Below, one piece after another: positions 46,796-55,677 of a stretch of DNA of 64,000 bases. The notes below the pieces were generated by a model, which saw only the letters and a list, made by a program, of their open reading frames with translations, was not told the origin of the DNA and did no database searches. Location of the stretch: assembly GCF_003429105.1 (NCBI RefSeq), contig NZ_QVTD01000013.1:62001-126000 (forward strand). The letters run 5' to 3'. This stretch comes from Peribacillus glennii. GTDB lineage: Bacteria > Bacillota > Bacilli > Bacillales > DSM-1321. The position numbers and the translations under genes were made by a program. How positions within the stretch are numbered: the first letter of the stretch is position 1; the number at the start of each line of letters is the position of its first letter.

Positions 46796-47992
46796 ATGAA
46801 AAGAAAAACTTCCTTCCTTCTTGCTGGCGGGATATGCGCATTGATAGTGGCCATGGGAATAGGGCGGTTTGCTTATACACCAATATTGCCGCTTATGAAA
46901 TTCTCAGCGGGATTATCGGAAGATAAAACGGGATACCTAGCATCCGCCAATTATGCGGGATACCTGCTTGGGGCGGCAATGTCTGGCTTAGTAAAAGGAC
47001 ATGGAAAACTCAGAATCTTCTTGAATGGGAGTTTGATTGCATGCATACTTACATTGGCAGGGATGGGAATTGCCGATTATTATGGTACATGGTTATTCTT
47101 GAGATTTATTGCTGGTGCAGCAAGCGGTTTAATATTTGTCCTGTCTTCCAGCATTGTCCTGGATGAATTGGCAAGAAAAGGAAGAAGTATACTGTCGGGC
47201 ATTTTTTATAGCGGTGTAGGGATGGGAATCTTTATTAGCGGAATCATTGTCCCTGTTTCAAATCATTTTGTTCCATGGCAGGGCATATGGCTTGTCCTTT
47301 CAATCCTTTCCATATCCTTGAGTGTTGTAGTGTTCATTTCTTTCAATGCAGCTCAACTCAACGAAGATGAAAATCATGCACAGCAAAATACAAAAATGAC
47401 GACGACCCATCCAATCCTCATTTGGCTAATTATTGCATACGGCTTAGAGGGGTTGGGGTATATTGTCAGCGGAACTTTCCTGGTCGATATGGTGAGGGGC
47501 ATTGAAGGGACAGGTGCAATTTCTTCTCTCACCTGGATTATTGCCGGGCTTGCTGCTATTCCGTCTACATACCTTTGGATGGCGCTAGTTAACCGATTGG
47601 ATTATATAAAATCCCTTTGTACTGCACTCATCATCCAGGCGGTTGGAATAGCATTGCCGGTGATGTTTCAAAATCCCTTTGGTGCGATACTCGGCGCATT
47701 CCTTTTTGGGGCAACTTTCATGGGAATCACAGCAATGGCCACATCCTATGCAAGGATGCTGCAACCATCTGGGAGTAATCGAATAATAGCTATCTTAACT
47801 GTTGTTTATGGCTTGGGCCAGATCATTGGACCGGCAGGCGCCGGTCTTTTGGTGCATAAATCAGGTAATTATTCCATAGCCTTCGTCCTGGCTTCAGGAA
47901 TACTATTGCTGGCCGTTTTCCTGTTGGCAGCTGGAACACTGTTTACTAAAAAAAGAGAAAGGAAGATGAACTATGCCATACGTAAATATTAA
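46796..47992 (+). CDS. YbfB/YjiJ-type MFS transporter
   Basis: A 398-residue major facilitator with about twelve hydrophobic helices. The start MGIGRFAYTPILPLM is typical of the YbfB/YjiJ family. The ATG follows AGGGGGC. It overlaps the tautomerase gene by 20 bp, so the two are one operon, and it faces a LysR regulator. The substrate is not shown; similar units are thought to export small organic acids or toxic compounds. Confidence 0.88.
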   Translation: MKRKTSFLLAGGICALIVAMGIGRFAYTPILPLMKFSAGLSEDKTGYLASANYAGYLLGAAMSGLVKGHGKLRIFLNGSLIACILTLAGMGIADYYGTWLFLRFIAGAASGLIFVLSSSIVLDELARKGRSILSGIFYSGVGMGIFISGIIVPVSNHFVPWQGIWLVLSILSISLSVVVFISFNAAQLNEDENHAQQNTKMTTTHPILIWLIIAYGLEGLGYIVSGTFLVDMVRGIEGTGAISSLTWIIAGLAAIPSTYLWMALVNRLDYIKSLCTALIIQAVGIALPVMFQNPFGAILGAFLFGATFMGITAMATSYARMLQPSGSNRIIAILTVVYGLGQIIGPAGAGLLVHKSGNYSIAFVLASGILLLAVFLLAAGTLFTKKRERKMNYAIRKY

Positions 47993-48176
47993 AATAACGA
48001 ATGAAGGAGCAACAGCTGAACAAAAACAGGAGCTTATTGCGGGGGTAACAAATCTCCTTAAAGATGTATTGGGGAAAAACCCGGCTACCACTGTAGTGGT
48101 CATTGATGAGGTATCTACAGATAATTGGGGCATTGCGGGGGAAAATGTTACATCACGCCGGAAAAAGGGACTGTAA
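47973..48176 (+). CDS. 4-oxalocrotonate tautomerase family protein
   Basis: A 67-residue tautomerase (MPYVNIKITNEG). Removal of Met exposes Pro1, the catalytic base of this family. The later VVVIDEVSTDNWGIAGENV block and a basic tail match small 4-OT-like enzymes. The ATG follows AAAGGAAG and overlaps the MFS gene. It probably acts on an enol or keto acid related to the transported compound; this is inference. Confidence 0.9.
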   Translation: MPYVNIKITNEGATAEQKQELIAGVTNLLKDVLGKNPATTVVVIDEVSTDNWGIAGENVTSRRKKGL

Positions 48177-48253
48177 ACAGTTCCATTCATTAAAATGGCC
48201 GTTGAAGGTGTTTTTCACACATAAAACGGTTAACGCACCTTAAATAACGGATA

Positions 48254-48291
48254 TCAAAAAGCCACAAGTTTTCCCGCTTGTGGCCTTTTTA
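48254..48291 (+). terminator. Strong intrinsic terminator after the tautomerase gene
   Basis: AAAAAGCCACAAG (48256-48268) pairs with CTTGTGGCCTTTTT (48277-48290). Confidence 0.88.
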
Positions 48292-48372
48292 GCGTTATCT
48301 TATCTGCGTAAACAGAAAGTATCTAAACGCACAAATGCAATTTTTCTTGTGATGCAAAAATGTTCTTGGGAA

Positions 48373-49008
48373 CTAGTGCTTTGTCAGATTTTCATGTTTT
48401 TTCCTGTTGTAGTGCCGTTTGGCTTTAGCCCGGTTGCCGCAGTCCTCCATTGAACACCACCTGCGGCTTTTGTTCCTGCTTGTATCCAAGAACAGCCACC
48501 CGCATGTCCCGCCTTCACATTGCTTAACCCTTTTTTTATCTTCAGAGGTGAGAAGGTCCATTGCTGACTGGACGATAGGCCATATCATTTGATCAAGCTC
48601 CTTTGTACCATTAAATGAAAGTCTATAGCTTGCAGAGGGCTTAATAATCTCCAGATAAGAAAAGGACCTTTTGATCCACCTGTTTAAGACAGCCAGGTCT
48701 TCTCTATTTATTTCTCCTTTATATATTTCATCCTTAAAAATCCTGTATATTGCTTCTCTTAATTCGATTGCTTCCGTATAAACCTGGTTTGCTTCATCCG
48801 CAAATTGGATAGATTGGATTAGCAATTCATTTTTCTTTTCTTCTGTGATGACTCCAGCATGAACACTCCATTTTGCGAGCTGGCCATAATCCGAAATCCA
48901 TTCCTGCGGTTCGCTGCTTGCATGCCAGCCGACTGTATTTGCAAAATCAAGGCACAAGCTTTCACCTAATACAGTTAAGCGCGTTATATCACTTCTGTCT
49001 TTAGACAT
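48373..49008 (-). CDS. CGNR zinc-finger / ABATE domain protein
   Basis: A 211-residue protein. The N-terminal ~150 residues (GESLCLDFANTVGWHASSEPQEW) form the ABATE stress-related domain. The C-terminal ~45 residues form a CGNR zinc finger with Cys in CEGGTCGWLF and WCSMEDCGNRAKAKRHY. Such proteins are predicted DNA-binding regulators. The ATG at 49008 (MSKDRSD) is chosen because AAAGGAG touches the earlier ATG at 49014. Target unknown. Confidence 0.88.
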   Translation of the reverse strand: MSKDRSDITRLTVLGESLCLDFANTVGWHASSEPQEWISDYGQLAKWSVHAGVITEEKKNELLIQSIQFADEANQVYTEAIELREAIYRIFKDEIYKGEINREDLAVLNRWIKRSFSYLEIIKPSASYRLSFNGTKELDQMIWPIVQSAMDLLTSEDKKRVKQCEGGTCGWLFLDTSRNKSRRWCSMEDCGNRAKAKRHYNRKKHENLTKH

Positions 49009-49275
49009 GTCCATGCTCCTTTCATGCTTATTATAACCACTTATGATAATAATTGACAGTTAGAAATAAATGGGATAATATATAACCATCAAAAATACTT
49101 TTAAAGGGTTATGTCCTAAGGGGGGATGCTTGCCAACCATTCTCATTACCTTTTCTTATCGTTGGATCTATGGCTCTTTGGATTGGCTAATGTTCGGTTT
49201 TTATTTCCATAACATTCACACGTACTTGTTTGAAAGGAAAATAATAAGACGAGAGCGGGTTGAAAGGAGATTATG

Positions 49276-49764
49276 ATGGATAAAAAATCGGTGCTTTTAC
49301 AGCAGTTGACGATGCTCCACAATAGGGACGGGTGGTTTGTATCATTTGATCATGCCGTTAAAGGGCTTACAAGTGAGCAGGCTTCATGGAAGACAGGGGA
49401 ATCCACTAATTCGATATGGGAGATAGTAAACCACCTGAGATTTTGGAATCAACGTTATTTGAACAGTTTTAAAGGAATTGTAACTGGTAAGATGGAGGGG
49501 GATAATGATAGCACTTTTATAAACCTGGATCATTTAAACTGGGCAGAAACAATCGCGAGTGTAGTGGAAATATTTAGAGAGTGGCACAATGCTGTGAAGG
49601 AATGTGAGCAGGAAAAGCTTGATAGTCCCGTGCCACATGATTCGGGGACGACATGGGGCCAAGCGCTGTCAAACCTAACGATCCATACAGCCTACCATAT
49701 CGGTCAAATAGTGCACATCAGGAAAACTCAAGGGTCCTGGGGTCCTGAACTGGGAGTGGATTAA
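49276..49764 (+). CDS. DinB family protein
   Basis: A 162-residue four-helix protein of the DinB/YfiT metal-binding superfamily. The three likely metal histidines are in VNHLRFWN and HTAYHIGQIVHIRK. Members include thiol transferases and many of unknown role. The ATG at 49276 follows AAAGGAG with six bases between; the ATG at 49273 is closer. It is alone, between the CGNR gene and the coat genes. Confidence 0.88.
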   Translation: MDKKSVLLQQLTMLHNRDGWFVSFDHAVKGLTSEQASWKTGESTNSIWEIVNHLRFWNQRYLNSFKGIVTGKMEGDNDSTFINLDHLNWAETIASVVEIFREWHNAVKECEQEKLDSPVPHDSGTTWGQALSNLTIHTAYHIGQIVHIRKTQGSWGPELGVD

Positions 49765-49782
49765 TGCACAATAATACGATTG

Positions 49783-49820
49783 AAGAAGAAAGAACTGGCT
49801 GCCAGTAGTCCTTTCTTCTT
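49783..49820. terminator. Bidirectional terminator between DinB and the coat genes
   Basis: AAGAAGAAAG..CTGGC pairs with GCCAG..CTTTCTTCTT around a tight turn. The converging genes share it. Confidence 0.75.
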
Positions 49821-49825
49821 TTCTT

Positions 49826-50128
49826 TTACTGCGGCTGGGGTAAATTCAACGCTGTTTGCGAAGTTGTTAAGTCGACCTTTAGTTGTTCATTCATATTGTA
49901 TGGATGGTAAAACCCTTTTGAAATCATGTAGTCTGTGACTTGCTCATGCATATTGATAGCAGTGTTTAATTGTGAATGGAGAGCAGCCCTGACCTCAGGG
50001 GTGGCTGTTTCAGTAACTGCAAATGAATACATTTTCACTGCAGACTTCGCCGCGATCAAAAGATCGGTGGCAATCACCTGATCAGTCATGTCGCCCATGC
50101 CGGTTATATTTTGGATAATCTCGTTCAT
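49826..50128 (-). CDS. CotF-family spore coat protein
   Basis: A 100-residue helical protein (MTDQVIATDLLIAAKSAVKMYSFAV, then MHEQVTDYMISKGFYHPYN) that matches the CotF/YhcQ coat family. It ends in a Pro/Gln tail. A GGAGGT ribosome site precedes the ATG. It is 14 bp after the 64-aa partner gene, so both form a two-gene sporulation operon of the yraG-yraF kind. Assembly into the inner coat is inferred from family. Confidence 0.88.
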   Translation of the reverse strand: MNEIIQNITGMGDMTDQVIATDLLIAAKSAVKMYSFAVTETATPEVRAALHSQLNTAINMHEQVTDYMISKGFYHPYNMNEQLKVDLTTSQTALNLPQPQ

Positions 50129-50142
50129 TTTTGAATTACCTC

Positions 50143-50337
50143 CTATTGTTTTGGCATAAACTGAAGCAATTGCTCGATTTCCTGTTTGGATTGTTTGACA
50201 TCTAGCGCAAGCAGGCGTTTTAACTCGTCATCTTTCGCCAATGCACCCATCGTAGAAGATTTTGTTAAACAGTTATTTTTGAATGTCAATAACTCGTGCA
50301 ATTCGAGGGTTTCGTGAAGCCCTAAATTCTGTTGCAT
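50143..50337 (-). CDS. Small spore coat-associated protein (YraG-like)
   Basis: A 64-residue helical protein (GLHETLELHELLTFKNNCLTKS, KRLLALDVKQSKQEIEQLLQF). Proteins of this shape are encoded next to CotF-family genes in Bacillus. The ATG at 50337 follows AGGAGG. Sequence similarity to the CotF core helix pair suggests it is a short relative. Coat location is inference from the neighbour. Confidence 0.8.
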   Translation of the reverse strand: MQQNLGLHETLELHELLTFKNNCLTKSSTMGALAKDDELKRLLALDVKQSKQEIEQLLQFMPKQ

Positions 50338-50451
50338 ACTTTACCTCCTCCACTGGATAATTTTAATCCCATTAGTTACCCGCTTATTAACAAAACGGTC
50401 AATAGAGAAAACTTTTTACTTTCACCTTTATTATGGTAGGGAAGAAAAATA

Positions 50452-51912
50452 TTATTCTCTCCTGTTGATTAAATCGTTCATTATTAAGGAGAGCCTCGAA
50501 ATAGCCTGTTCCATTTCCTCAAGTGAGGCATAGGAATAAGAAATTCTTATGTATTGGTCCGCATCCCGGTCGTAAATAGTACCCGGATTAAGCAGGATCC
50601 CTTCCTTCAAAGCTGTTTCGAAAAGCTCCCGCATGGAAATCGAGGGAATGATGTGGAGCCAAATGTAGAAACCGCCGCTTGGGACGCTCCACGATGCAAC
50701 TCCTCCAAAATGTTGTTCCAAAAGCTTGATTGTTGAATTTCTTCGGTATTTTAATTCCTTCCTGACTTGGTTCAAATGGTCTTGATATAGCCCTGTTGAC
50801 AGCCACTCTGCCGCAGCCCATTGTGATAATGAACTGGAACCGTAATCTGTTTGCATTTTAATATCCGCCAATCGGTCCATCACGGGTTCCGGGCCCGCTA
50901 TCCAGCCGATCCTCAATCCTGGACTTACGGTTTTGGAAAAGCTGCCCACATAAAGGACGTTTCCATTTTTATCATGGCTCTTTAACGGCAACGGGGGCGG
51001 ATTATCAAGCCAAAGATCCCTGTATACATCGTCCTCCACTACGGGCAGCCTTTGTTGTTCGCTGGTAGCCAGTAAATCGTGTCTTCGTTTTTCGGACATG
51101 AGAATGCCGGTTGGATTATGGAAGGATGGTATGATATATAACAAATCACCGCCATACTGCCTTTTATATTTGCAAACGAGTGATGGTTGAATGCCTTCCT
51201 GGTCCACCGGGACTCCGACTAATTTCATTCCTGCAGATTGAAAAACATGGACAGAATTTAGATAAGAAGGTTTTTCAAGCAGTACGCTAGAACCTCGATG
51301 CAATAGGCCGACTGAAATTAACTGTAAAGCCTGCAGGGCACCGGATACGATCAGGATGGAAGAAGGGGTAGTTTGAATGCCGATTCTTTGTAAATGATCA
51401 GCGAGCGCTGTCCGTAAGAATAAATCTCCCTTTGGTTCAGGGTACCCTAAAGAAATTTGCCGATTAGACGTACGGTTCCATATCTTATGCATCTGACCAT
51501 GCGGCAATAGGTGCGGGGACAATTCTCCAGTTCCAAGCCGAATTATGTTTGGATGAAACTCTGCTCGGTTGATCTCCTGGATGGTCGGCATGTTTGGCTT
51601 ATATGTACCAGATTGAACGTATGTATCCCAATCCAATGGAGGATCTGCAGCAAGGACACTCCATGTATTATTAATAACCCTCGTTCCACCGCCTTTTTTC
51701 CCTGCAAGCAACCCTTGGGCTGCCAGTTCATCCACGGCGGAAACAACGGTACTTCGATTCACTTCAAGCATATCAGAAAGTTGCCTCTGTGAAGGTATTC
51801 TTGTGCCTACAGGCCACTCCCCTTTCAGTATTTTCCCTTTTATATACTCCTCAATTTGCTTATGCAATGGGACATGCGACTTGCGATTTGGTTTCCAGCC
51901 TAAATCTTTCAT
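50452..51912 (-). CDS. MocR/PdxR-type regulator (GntR domain fused to aminotransferase)
   Basis: A 486-residue fusion. Residues ~1-75 are a GntR winged helix (VGTRIPSQRQLSDMLEVNRSTVVSAVDELAAQG). The rest is a fold-type-I aminotransferase domain with PHNP-like SFHNPTGIL and the PLP lysine in VGSFSKTVSPGLRIGW. Such regulators sense PLP or an amino acid. It faces a LysE-type exporter gene, which it probably controls. The ATG at 51912 is chosen over 51918, which is 3 bases after AGGAGG. Confidence 0.92.
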   Translation of the reverse strand: MKDLGWKPNRKSHVPLHKQIEEYIKGKILKGEWPVGTRIPSQRQLSDMLEVNRSTVVSAVDELAAQGLLAGKKGGGTRVINNTWSVLAADPPLDWDTYVQSGTYKPNMPTIQEINRAEFHPNIIRLGTGELSPHLLPHGQMHKIWNRTSNRQISLGYPEPKGDLFLRTALADHLQRIGIQTTPSSILIVSGALQALQLISVGLLHRGSSVLLEKPSYLNSVHVFQSAGMKLVGVPVDQEGIQPSLVCKYKRQYGGDLLYIIPSFHNPTGILMSEKRRHDLLATSEQQRLPVVEDDVYRDLWLDNPPPLPLKSHDKNGNVLYVGSFSKTVSPGLRIGWIAGPEPVMDRLADIKMQTDYGSSSLSQWAAAEWLSTGLYQDHLNQVRKELKYRRNSTIKLLEQHFGGVASWSVPSGGFYIWLHIIPSISMRELFETALKEGILLNPGTIYDRDADQYIRISYSYASLEEMEQAISRLSLIMNDLINRRE

Positions 51913-51957
51913 ACTCATCCACCTCCTTTACATTATATAATTTGGTTGGTGTCACTA

Positions 51958-51973
51958 CCATCCAAATGGATGG
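51958..51973. promoter_or_regulatory. Palindrome between MocR-type gene and LysE exporter
   Basis: CCATCCAAATGGATGG is a perfect 6-4-6 palindrome in the 111-bp divergent gap, a good candidate operator. TATATAAT nearby (51933-51940) may serve a promoter. Confidence 0.5.
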
Positions 51974-52029
51974 AGACATAAATTCAGCAGTTTTATAAAA
52001 TGAAGAAAAAGTGGTAAAGGAGGATTTGC

Positions 52030-52644
52030 ATGTTTAATGTACTGATGCATGGTATAGTACTGGCATTTGGTTTGATTCTGCCCTTAGGTGCACAAAATGT
52101 GTTTGTTTTTCAGCAGGGTGCTTCGCAGAGAAGTTTCTGGAGGGCTCTGCCTGTAGTAATTACAGCGGCTGTATGTGACACGCTCCTTATTATCCTTGCT
52201 GTGACAGGGATTTCGGTCCTGGTATTGGCAAATGATTGGTTTAAAGTTGTCTTAATGAGCAGCGGAGTCATTTTTTTAGTGTATATGGGTTGGATGACAT
52301 GGAAAAGCCGTCCGGCCAAAATCGAGGATAAAGCAGAAGCATTTTCATTTAAAAGGCAGATGGTCTTTGCTGCCACCATTTCTCTATTAAACCCTCATGC
52401 AATCATCGATACAATCGGTGTCATTGGCACAAGTTCGCTGCAATATTCCGGAACCGCCAAGATTGTATTCAGTATATCTTGTATCACCGTTTCATGGGTA
52501 TGGTTTGCCTCATTGGCCGTGGCTGGCAGAATGTTAAGCCGGATTGATTCCTCAGGAAAGCTGATGACCTTCTTAAATAAAATATCCGCCCTCATCATGT
52601 GGGGAATTGCCATTTATTTGGCGAAAGCAATATTTCCTAATTAA
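52030..52644 (+). CDS. LysE/ArgO family amino-acid exporter
   Basis: A 204-residue membrane protein with about six helices. LILPLGAQNVFVFQQG at the start and ISLLNPHAIIDTIGVIG in the middle are marks of the LysE/ArgO family, which export lysine or arginine. The ATG follows AAAGGAGG. Divergent pairing with the MocR-type regulator suggests control by an amino acid or PLP signal. Confidence 0.92.
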   Translation: MFNVLMHGIVLAFGLILPLGAQNVFVFQQGASQRSFWRALPVVITAAVCDTLLIILAVTGISVLVLANDWFKVVLMSSGVIFLVYMGWMTWKSRPAKIEDKAEAFSFKRQMVFAATISLLNPHAIIDTIGVIGTSSLQYSGTAKIVFSISCITVSWVWFASLAVAGRMLSRIDSSGKLMTFLNKISALIMWGIAIYLAKAIFPN

Positions 52645-52757
52645 TTTTTTAATGAAGGAAAAATCCCGAATAAATTACGTATGTTTTGTACATAATGAGT
52701 AGATGTTTAACAGCTATCGTTCCAATTATGGTAAGATAGGGAAAAATAAGTAAGGCA

Positions 52758-53723
52758 GTGGAGTATTTGGAGACCAAAACAGCTAAACTTCTTGTGATCA
52801 TCGGGCCTACCGCGGTAGGGAAAACAAAATTGAGCATCGAGCTTGCTAAAAGGTTCAATGGAGAGGTGATTAGCGGCGATTCCATGCAGGTGTATAAGGG
52901 GATGGATATCGGTACTGCCAAGATCACTGAAGCAGAAAAAGAAGGGATTCCCCATTATCTTATCGATATAAAGGAGCCGGATGAACCATTTAATGCGGCA
53001 GAATTCCAGGACTGTGTGAATCAAATAATACCAGAGATACATAAAAGAGGGAAACTTCCGATCATTGTCGGCGGTACAGGGTTATATATACAATCTGTGA
53101 TATATGATTATCATTTTTCAGAAGCACCATCCGATCCAGGATACCGCAGCCAGCTTGAAAGACAGGTAGAGGAAGAAGGCATAGAACCTGTTTTTGCGAA
53201 ACTGCGTGCCATTGATCCTGAAAGTGCGGAAAGGATACATCCGAACAATGTAAGGAGGGTGATCCGGGCTCTTGAAATACACCATTGTACTGGCAAGACT
53301 ATGAGCGAGCAACTTTCTGGACAACCGAACAGACTGAAATATGACACGGCAATCATCGGATTGACGATGGACCGGGAAAAACTGTACAACCGCATAAATG
53401 AAAGGGTAGACTTAATGATATCGCAAGGATTGGTTGATGAAGTCCGTTTCTTCCATGAAAAGGGGCTGAGAGATTGTGGCTCCATCCAGGCCATAGGCTA
53501 CAAAGAGCTTTATGCGTATTTTGATGGTGAATTGAGTTTGGAAGAGGCAATCGCTTTATTGAAGCAGAATTCCCGGCGATATGCGAAGCGCCAGCTGACC
53601 TGGTTCCGCAATAAAATGGACGTTAGCTGGATCGACATGACTGATACCGATAATTTTTCAAAAAAACTTGATGAAATATCCGCTTTTATTGCAGGAAAGC
53701 TCTCATTAAAAGCGAATAAATAA
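52758..53723 (+). CDS. miaA: tRNA dimethylallyltransferase
   Basis: Adds the dimethylallyl group to A37 of tRNAs reading UNN codons, the step before MiaB. It has the P-loop GPTAVGKTKLS, GDSMQVYKGMDIGTAK, GGTGLYIQSV and the C-terminal RQLTWFRNKM. Length is 321 aa. The GTG at 52758 is the only suitable upstream start, with a modest AAGTAAGG site close before it. It is followed by hfq after 30 bp in the same operon, as in many bacteria. Confidence 0.95.
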   Translation: MEYLETKTAKLLVIIGPTAVGKTKLSIELAKRFNGEVISGDSMQVYKGMDIGTAKITEAEKEGIPHYLIDIKEPDEPFNAAEFQDCVNQIIPEIHKRGKLPIIVGGTGLYIQSVIYDYHFSEAPSDPGYRSQLERQVEEEGIEPVFAKLRAIDPESAERIHPNNVRRVIRALEIHHCTGKTMSEQLSGQPNRLKYDTAIIGLTMDREKLYNRINERVDLMISQGLVDEVRFFHEKGLRDCGSIQAIGYKELYAYFDGELSLEEAIALLKQNSRRYAKRQLTWFRNKMDVSWIDMTDTDNFSKKLDEISAFIAGKLSLKANK

Positions 53724-53753
53724 AAAATAGAGAGAATAGAGGAGGATTTAGTT

Positions 53754-53987
53754 ATGAAGCAATCCGTCAATATCCAAGACCAATTTTTAAACCAATTACG
53801 TAAAGATGGCACGTATTGTACCGTGTTTTTATTAAACGGGTTTCAAATAAGAGGGCAAATAAAAGGGTTTGACAACTTTACCGTTCTTTTTGAATCTGAA
53901 GGAAAACAGCAGTTGGTATTCAAGCACGCCATATCCACTTTCGCGCCGCAGCGCAATGTCCAAATTGATTTGGACTCAAAAGAATAA
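53754..53987 (+). CDS. hfq: RNA chaperone Hfq
   Basis: A 77-residue Sm-like protein that forms a hexamer and binds RNA. The Sm1 region is [25 protein letters not shown] and the Sm2 region is [16 protein letters not shown], with the usual KHA motif. It has only a short acidic tail, as in other Bacillales. The ATG follows AGAGGAGGA. A terminator follows. Confidence 0.97.
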   Translation: MKQSVNIQDQFLNQLRKDGTYCTVFLLNGFQIRGQIKGFDNFTVLFESEGKQQLVFKHAISTFAPQRNVQIDLDSKE

Positions 53988-53996
53988 CATCGGCTT

Positions 53997-54028
53997 AAAC
54001 AGGCATTTCATAGATGCCTGTTTTTTTT
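53997..54028 (+). terminator. Intrinsic terminator of miaA-hfq
   Basis: AACAGGCAT pairs with ATGCCTGTT, followed by eight T. Confidence 0.88.
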
Positions 54029-54089
54029 GTACTGGATTTTCCTCTGAGTTCCTCAGGCTGCAGATGAATATCAGGTTAACGCTTCCACA

Positions 54090-54440
54090 TCTAAAAAGTC
54101 CTACATAGGGGTATGAAAACATAGTGCGGGAATCGAGCGGGGGAAAAGTCCTGCATCGAGGCTATTAATGACAAGATGCGGGAATCGGGCAGGGGAAATA
54201 ACCTTCATCCCCAAAATGGAAAACAAAATCCAGGAATCCAGCAATGGAAAATTTCTGCATCGGAGACATGAAGAACAAAATCGTGAATCCGGCATTGGAA
54301 ATGTCTCAAATCGGAGATATGAGGGAGAAAGTCCTGGAGCCGAGCATGGGAATGTCCTACATCGGAGATAAAGGATAAAATCCTCGTCTCCAAAAGGGGA
54401 AATGACCTTCATCGAGGATAATAAGAAGAATCAAGTAACC
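54090..54440. repeat. Degenerate ~51-bp tandem array, seven copies
   Basis: Seven units share a layout of GGGGAAA, then TCCTNCATCGGAGATA, then A-rich DNA, then AATCC.GG(A)ATCC-like sequence. The anchor ATCGGAG/ATCGAGG recurs at 54105, 54154, 54207, 54259, 54310, 54361 and 54411, giving steps of 49, 53, 52, 51, 51 and 50. The units are only partly alike, so the array is old. Weak open frames run on both strands because 51 is near 17 codons, but the steps are not all multiples of three and no start has a good ribosome site. It fills the hfq-spoVK gap, where B. subtilis has other genes. Confidence 0.75.
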
Positions 54441-54689
54441 CTGTTTTTTTGCAACAAAGTATACTGTCTTTCCTATTTATTGAATACATATAAAGGTAGG
54501 AAATATTTCTTGGGAAACCGCAGGAACTGACAATCATGCGATGCGGGGCGTGTTGAGTAACAGCGTAATTTGTCGGGAAAATGGCGGAAACATAAAGATT
54601 TGTTTGGTTTTGTAATAATTTTGGTTTTTGATCGGGCAATTTTCATCACAACACTTTGCATACTGTTTCGGAATGGAGAGGTGAAGGCG

Positions 54690-55637
54690 TTGGAACAACC
54701 GATCCGTATGAAAAATAACGGACAAATTAATGTTGTCTTGAATGGACAAAAACGAAAAATGTTAAAAAAGGATCCTCCTATTGAACTTCAGGATAGAGAG
54801 ATTCCTTTGCAGCATATAGCCTTAAAGGAAATTGAGGAGGAATTGGGAACACTGGTTGGAATGGATCAAATGAAACGGATGATAAAAGAAATCTACGCGT
54901 GGATTTATGTGAATAAAAAGCGGGAAGAACGCGGGCTGAAGGCCGGAAGGCAAGCCTTGCACATGATGTTTAAAGGCAATCCCGGCACGGGTAAAACAAC
55001 AGTAGCAAGATTGATTGGGAAGCTCTTTTTAAAAATGCAAGTCCTCTCCAAGGGTCATCTGATCGAAGCCGAAAGGGCGGATTTAGTCGGGGAATATATT
55101 GGGCACACTGCCCAGAAAACAAGGGATTTGATAAAAAAAGCAATAGGGGGGATTCTGTTTATAGATGAAGCCTATTCCCTTGGCAGGGGCGGTGAAAAGG
55201 ACTTTGGCAAGGAAGCGATCGATACCCTGGTGAAGCATATGGAGGACCGGCAGCATGAATTCATCCTGATCCTTGCAGGGTACTCCCGGGAAATGGATTA
55301 TTTCCTAACTCTCAATCCAGGGCTTCACTCTCGTTTTCCAATCGTTGTTGACTTCCCTGATTATTCCATTGACCAGCTCGTTGACATTTCTAGAAGAATG
55401 CTGGTAGAACGGGAATATATCATGAGTCGGGATGCCGAACGTAAACTAAGGGATCACCTTTCGTATGTAAAAAATGTGCTGGCGCCAATGTCTTTTTCGA
55501 ACGGTCGCTATATCCGCAACGTCCTTGAAAAGTCCATCCGTTCCCAGGCTATGAGGCTATTAGTTGAAGATACCTATGACAAGAATGATCTGTTAACTTT
55601 AAGGAGCCAGGATTTAGTGTTTGAAGAGGACGGATAA
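54690..55637 (+). CDS. spoVK: Stage V sporulation protein K (AAA+ ATPase)
   Basis: A CbxX/CfqX-type AAA+ ATPase of 315 aa needed for late spore maturation. It has Walker A FKGNPGTGKTTVAR, Walker B GGILFIDEAYSL, and the arginine finger region in NPGLHSRFPI. The TTG at 54690 (MEQPIRMKNNGQIN, comparable to B. subtilis MLERAVTYKNNGQIN) follows AGAGGTGA. The frame is open upstream to 54570 but lacks a ribosome site there. It precedes hflX, with several small genes in between. Confidence 0.93.
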   Translation: MEQPIRMKNNGQINVVLNGQKRKMLKKDPPIELQDREIPLQHIALKEIEEELGTLVGMDQMKRMIKEIYAWIYVNKKREERGLKAGRQALHMMFKGNPGTGKTTVARLIGKLFLKMQVLSKGHLIEAERADLVGEYIGHTAQKTRDLIKKAIGGILFIDEAYSLGRGGEKDFGKEAIDTLVKHMEDRQHEFILILAGYSREMDYFLTLNPGLHSRFPIVVDFPDYSIDQLVDISRRMLVEREYIMSRDAERKLRDHLSYVKNVLAPMSFSNGRYIRNVLEKSIRSQAMRLLVEDTYDKNDLLTLRSQDLVFEEDG

Positions 55638-55677
55638 AGTGTCGTGCAGTAAATCAAGGTTAGGGAGGAATGTAAAA

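Noticed and set aside
54101-54412. Minus-strand 103-codon frame with 17-aa-like periodicity and other frames in the tandem array
   Set aside because: The frames stay open because the unit is near 51 bp. The steps include 49, 50, 52 and 53, start sites lack ribosome sites, and the frames are confined to the array.
54090-54440. CRISPR array
   Set aside because: The whole unit is repeated with steady drift; there is no constant repeat with unique spacers, and no cas gene is present.
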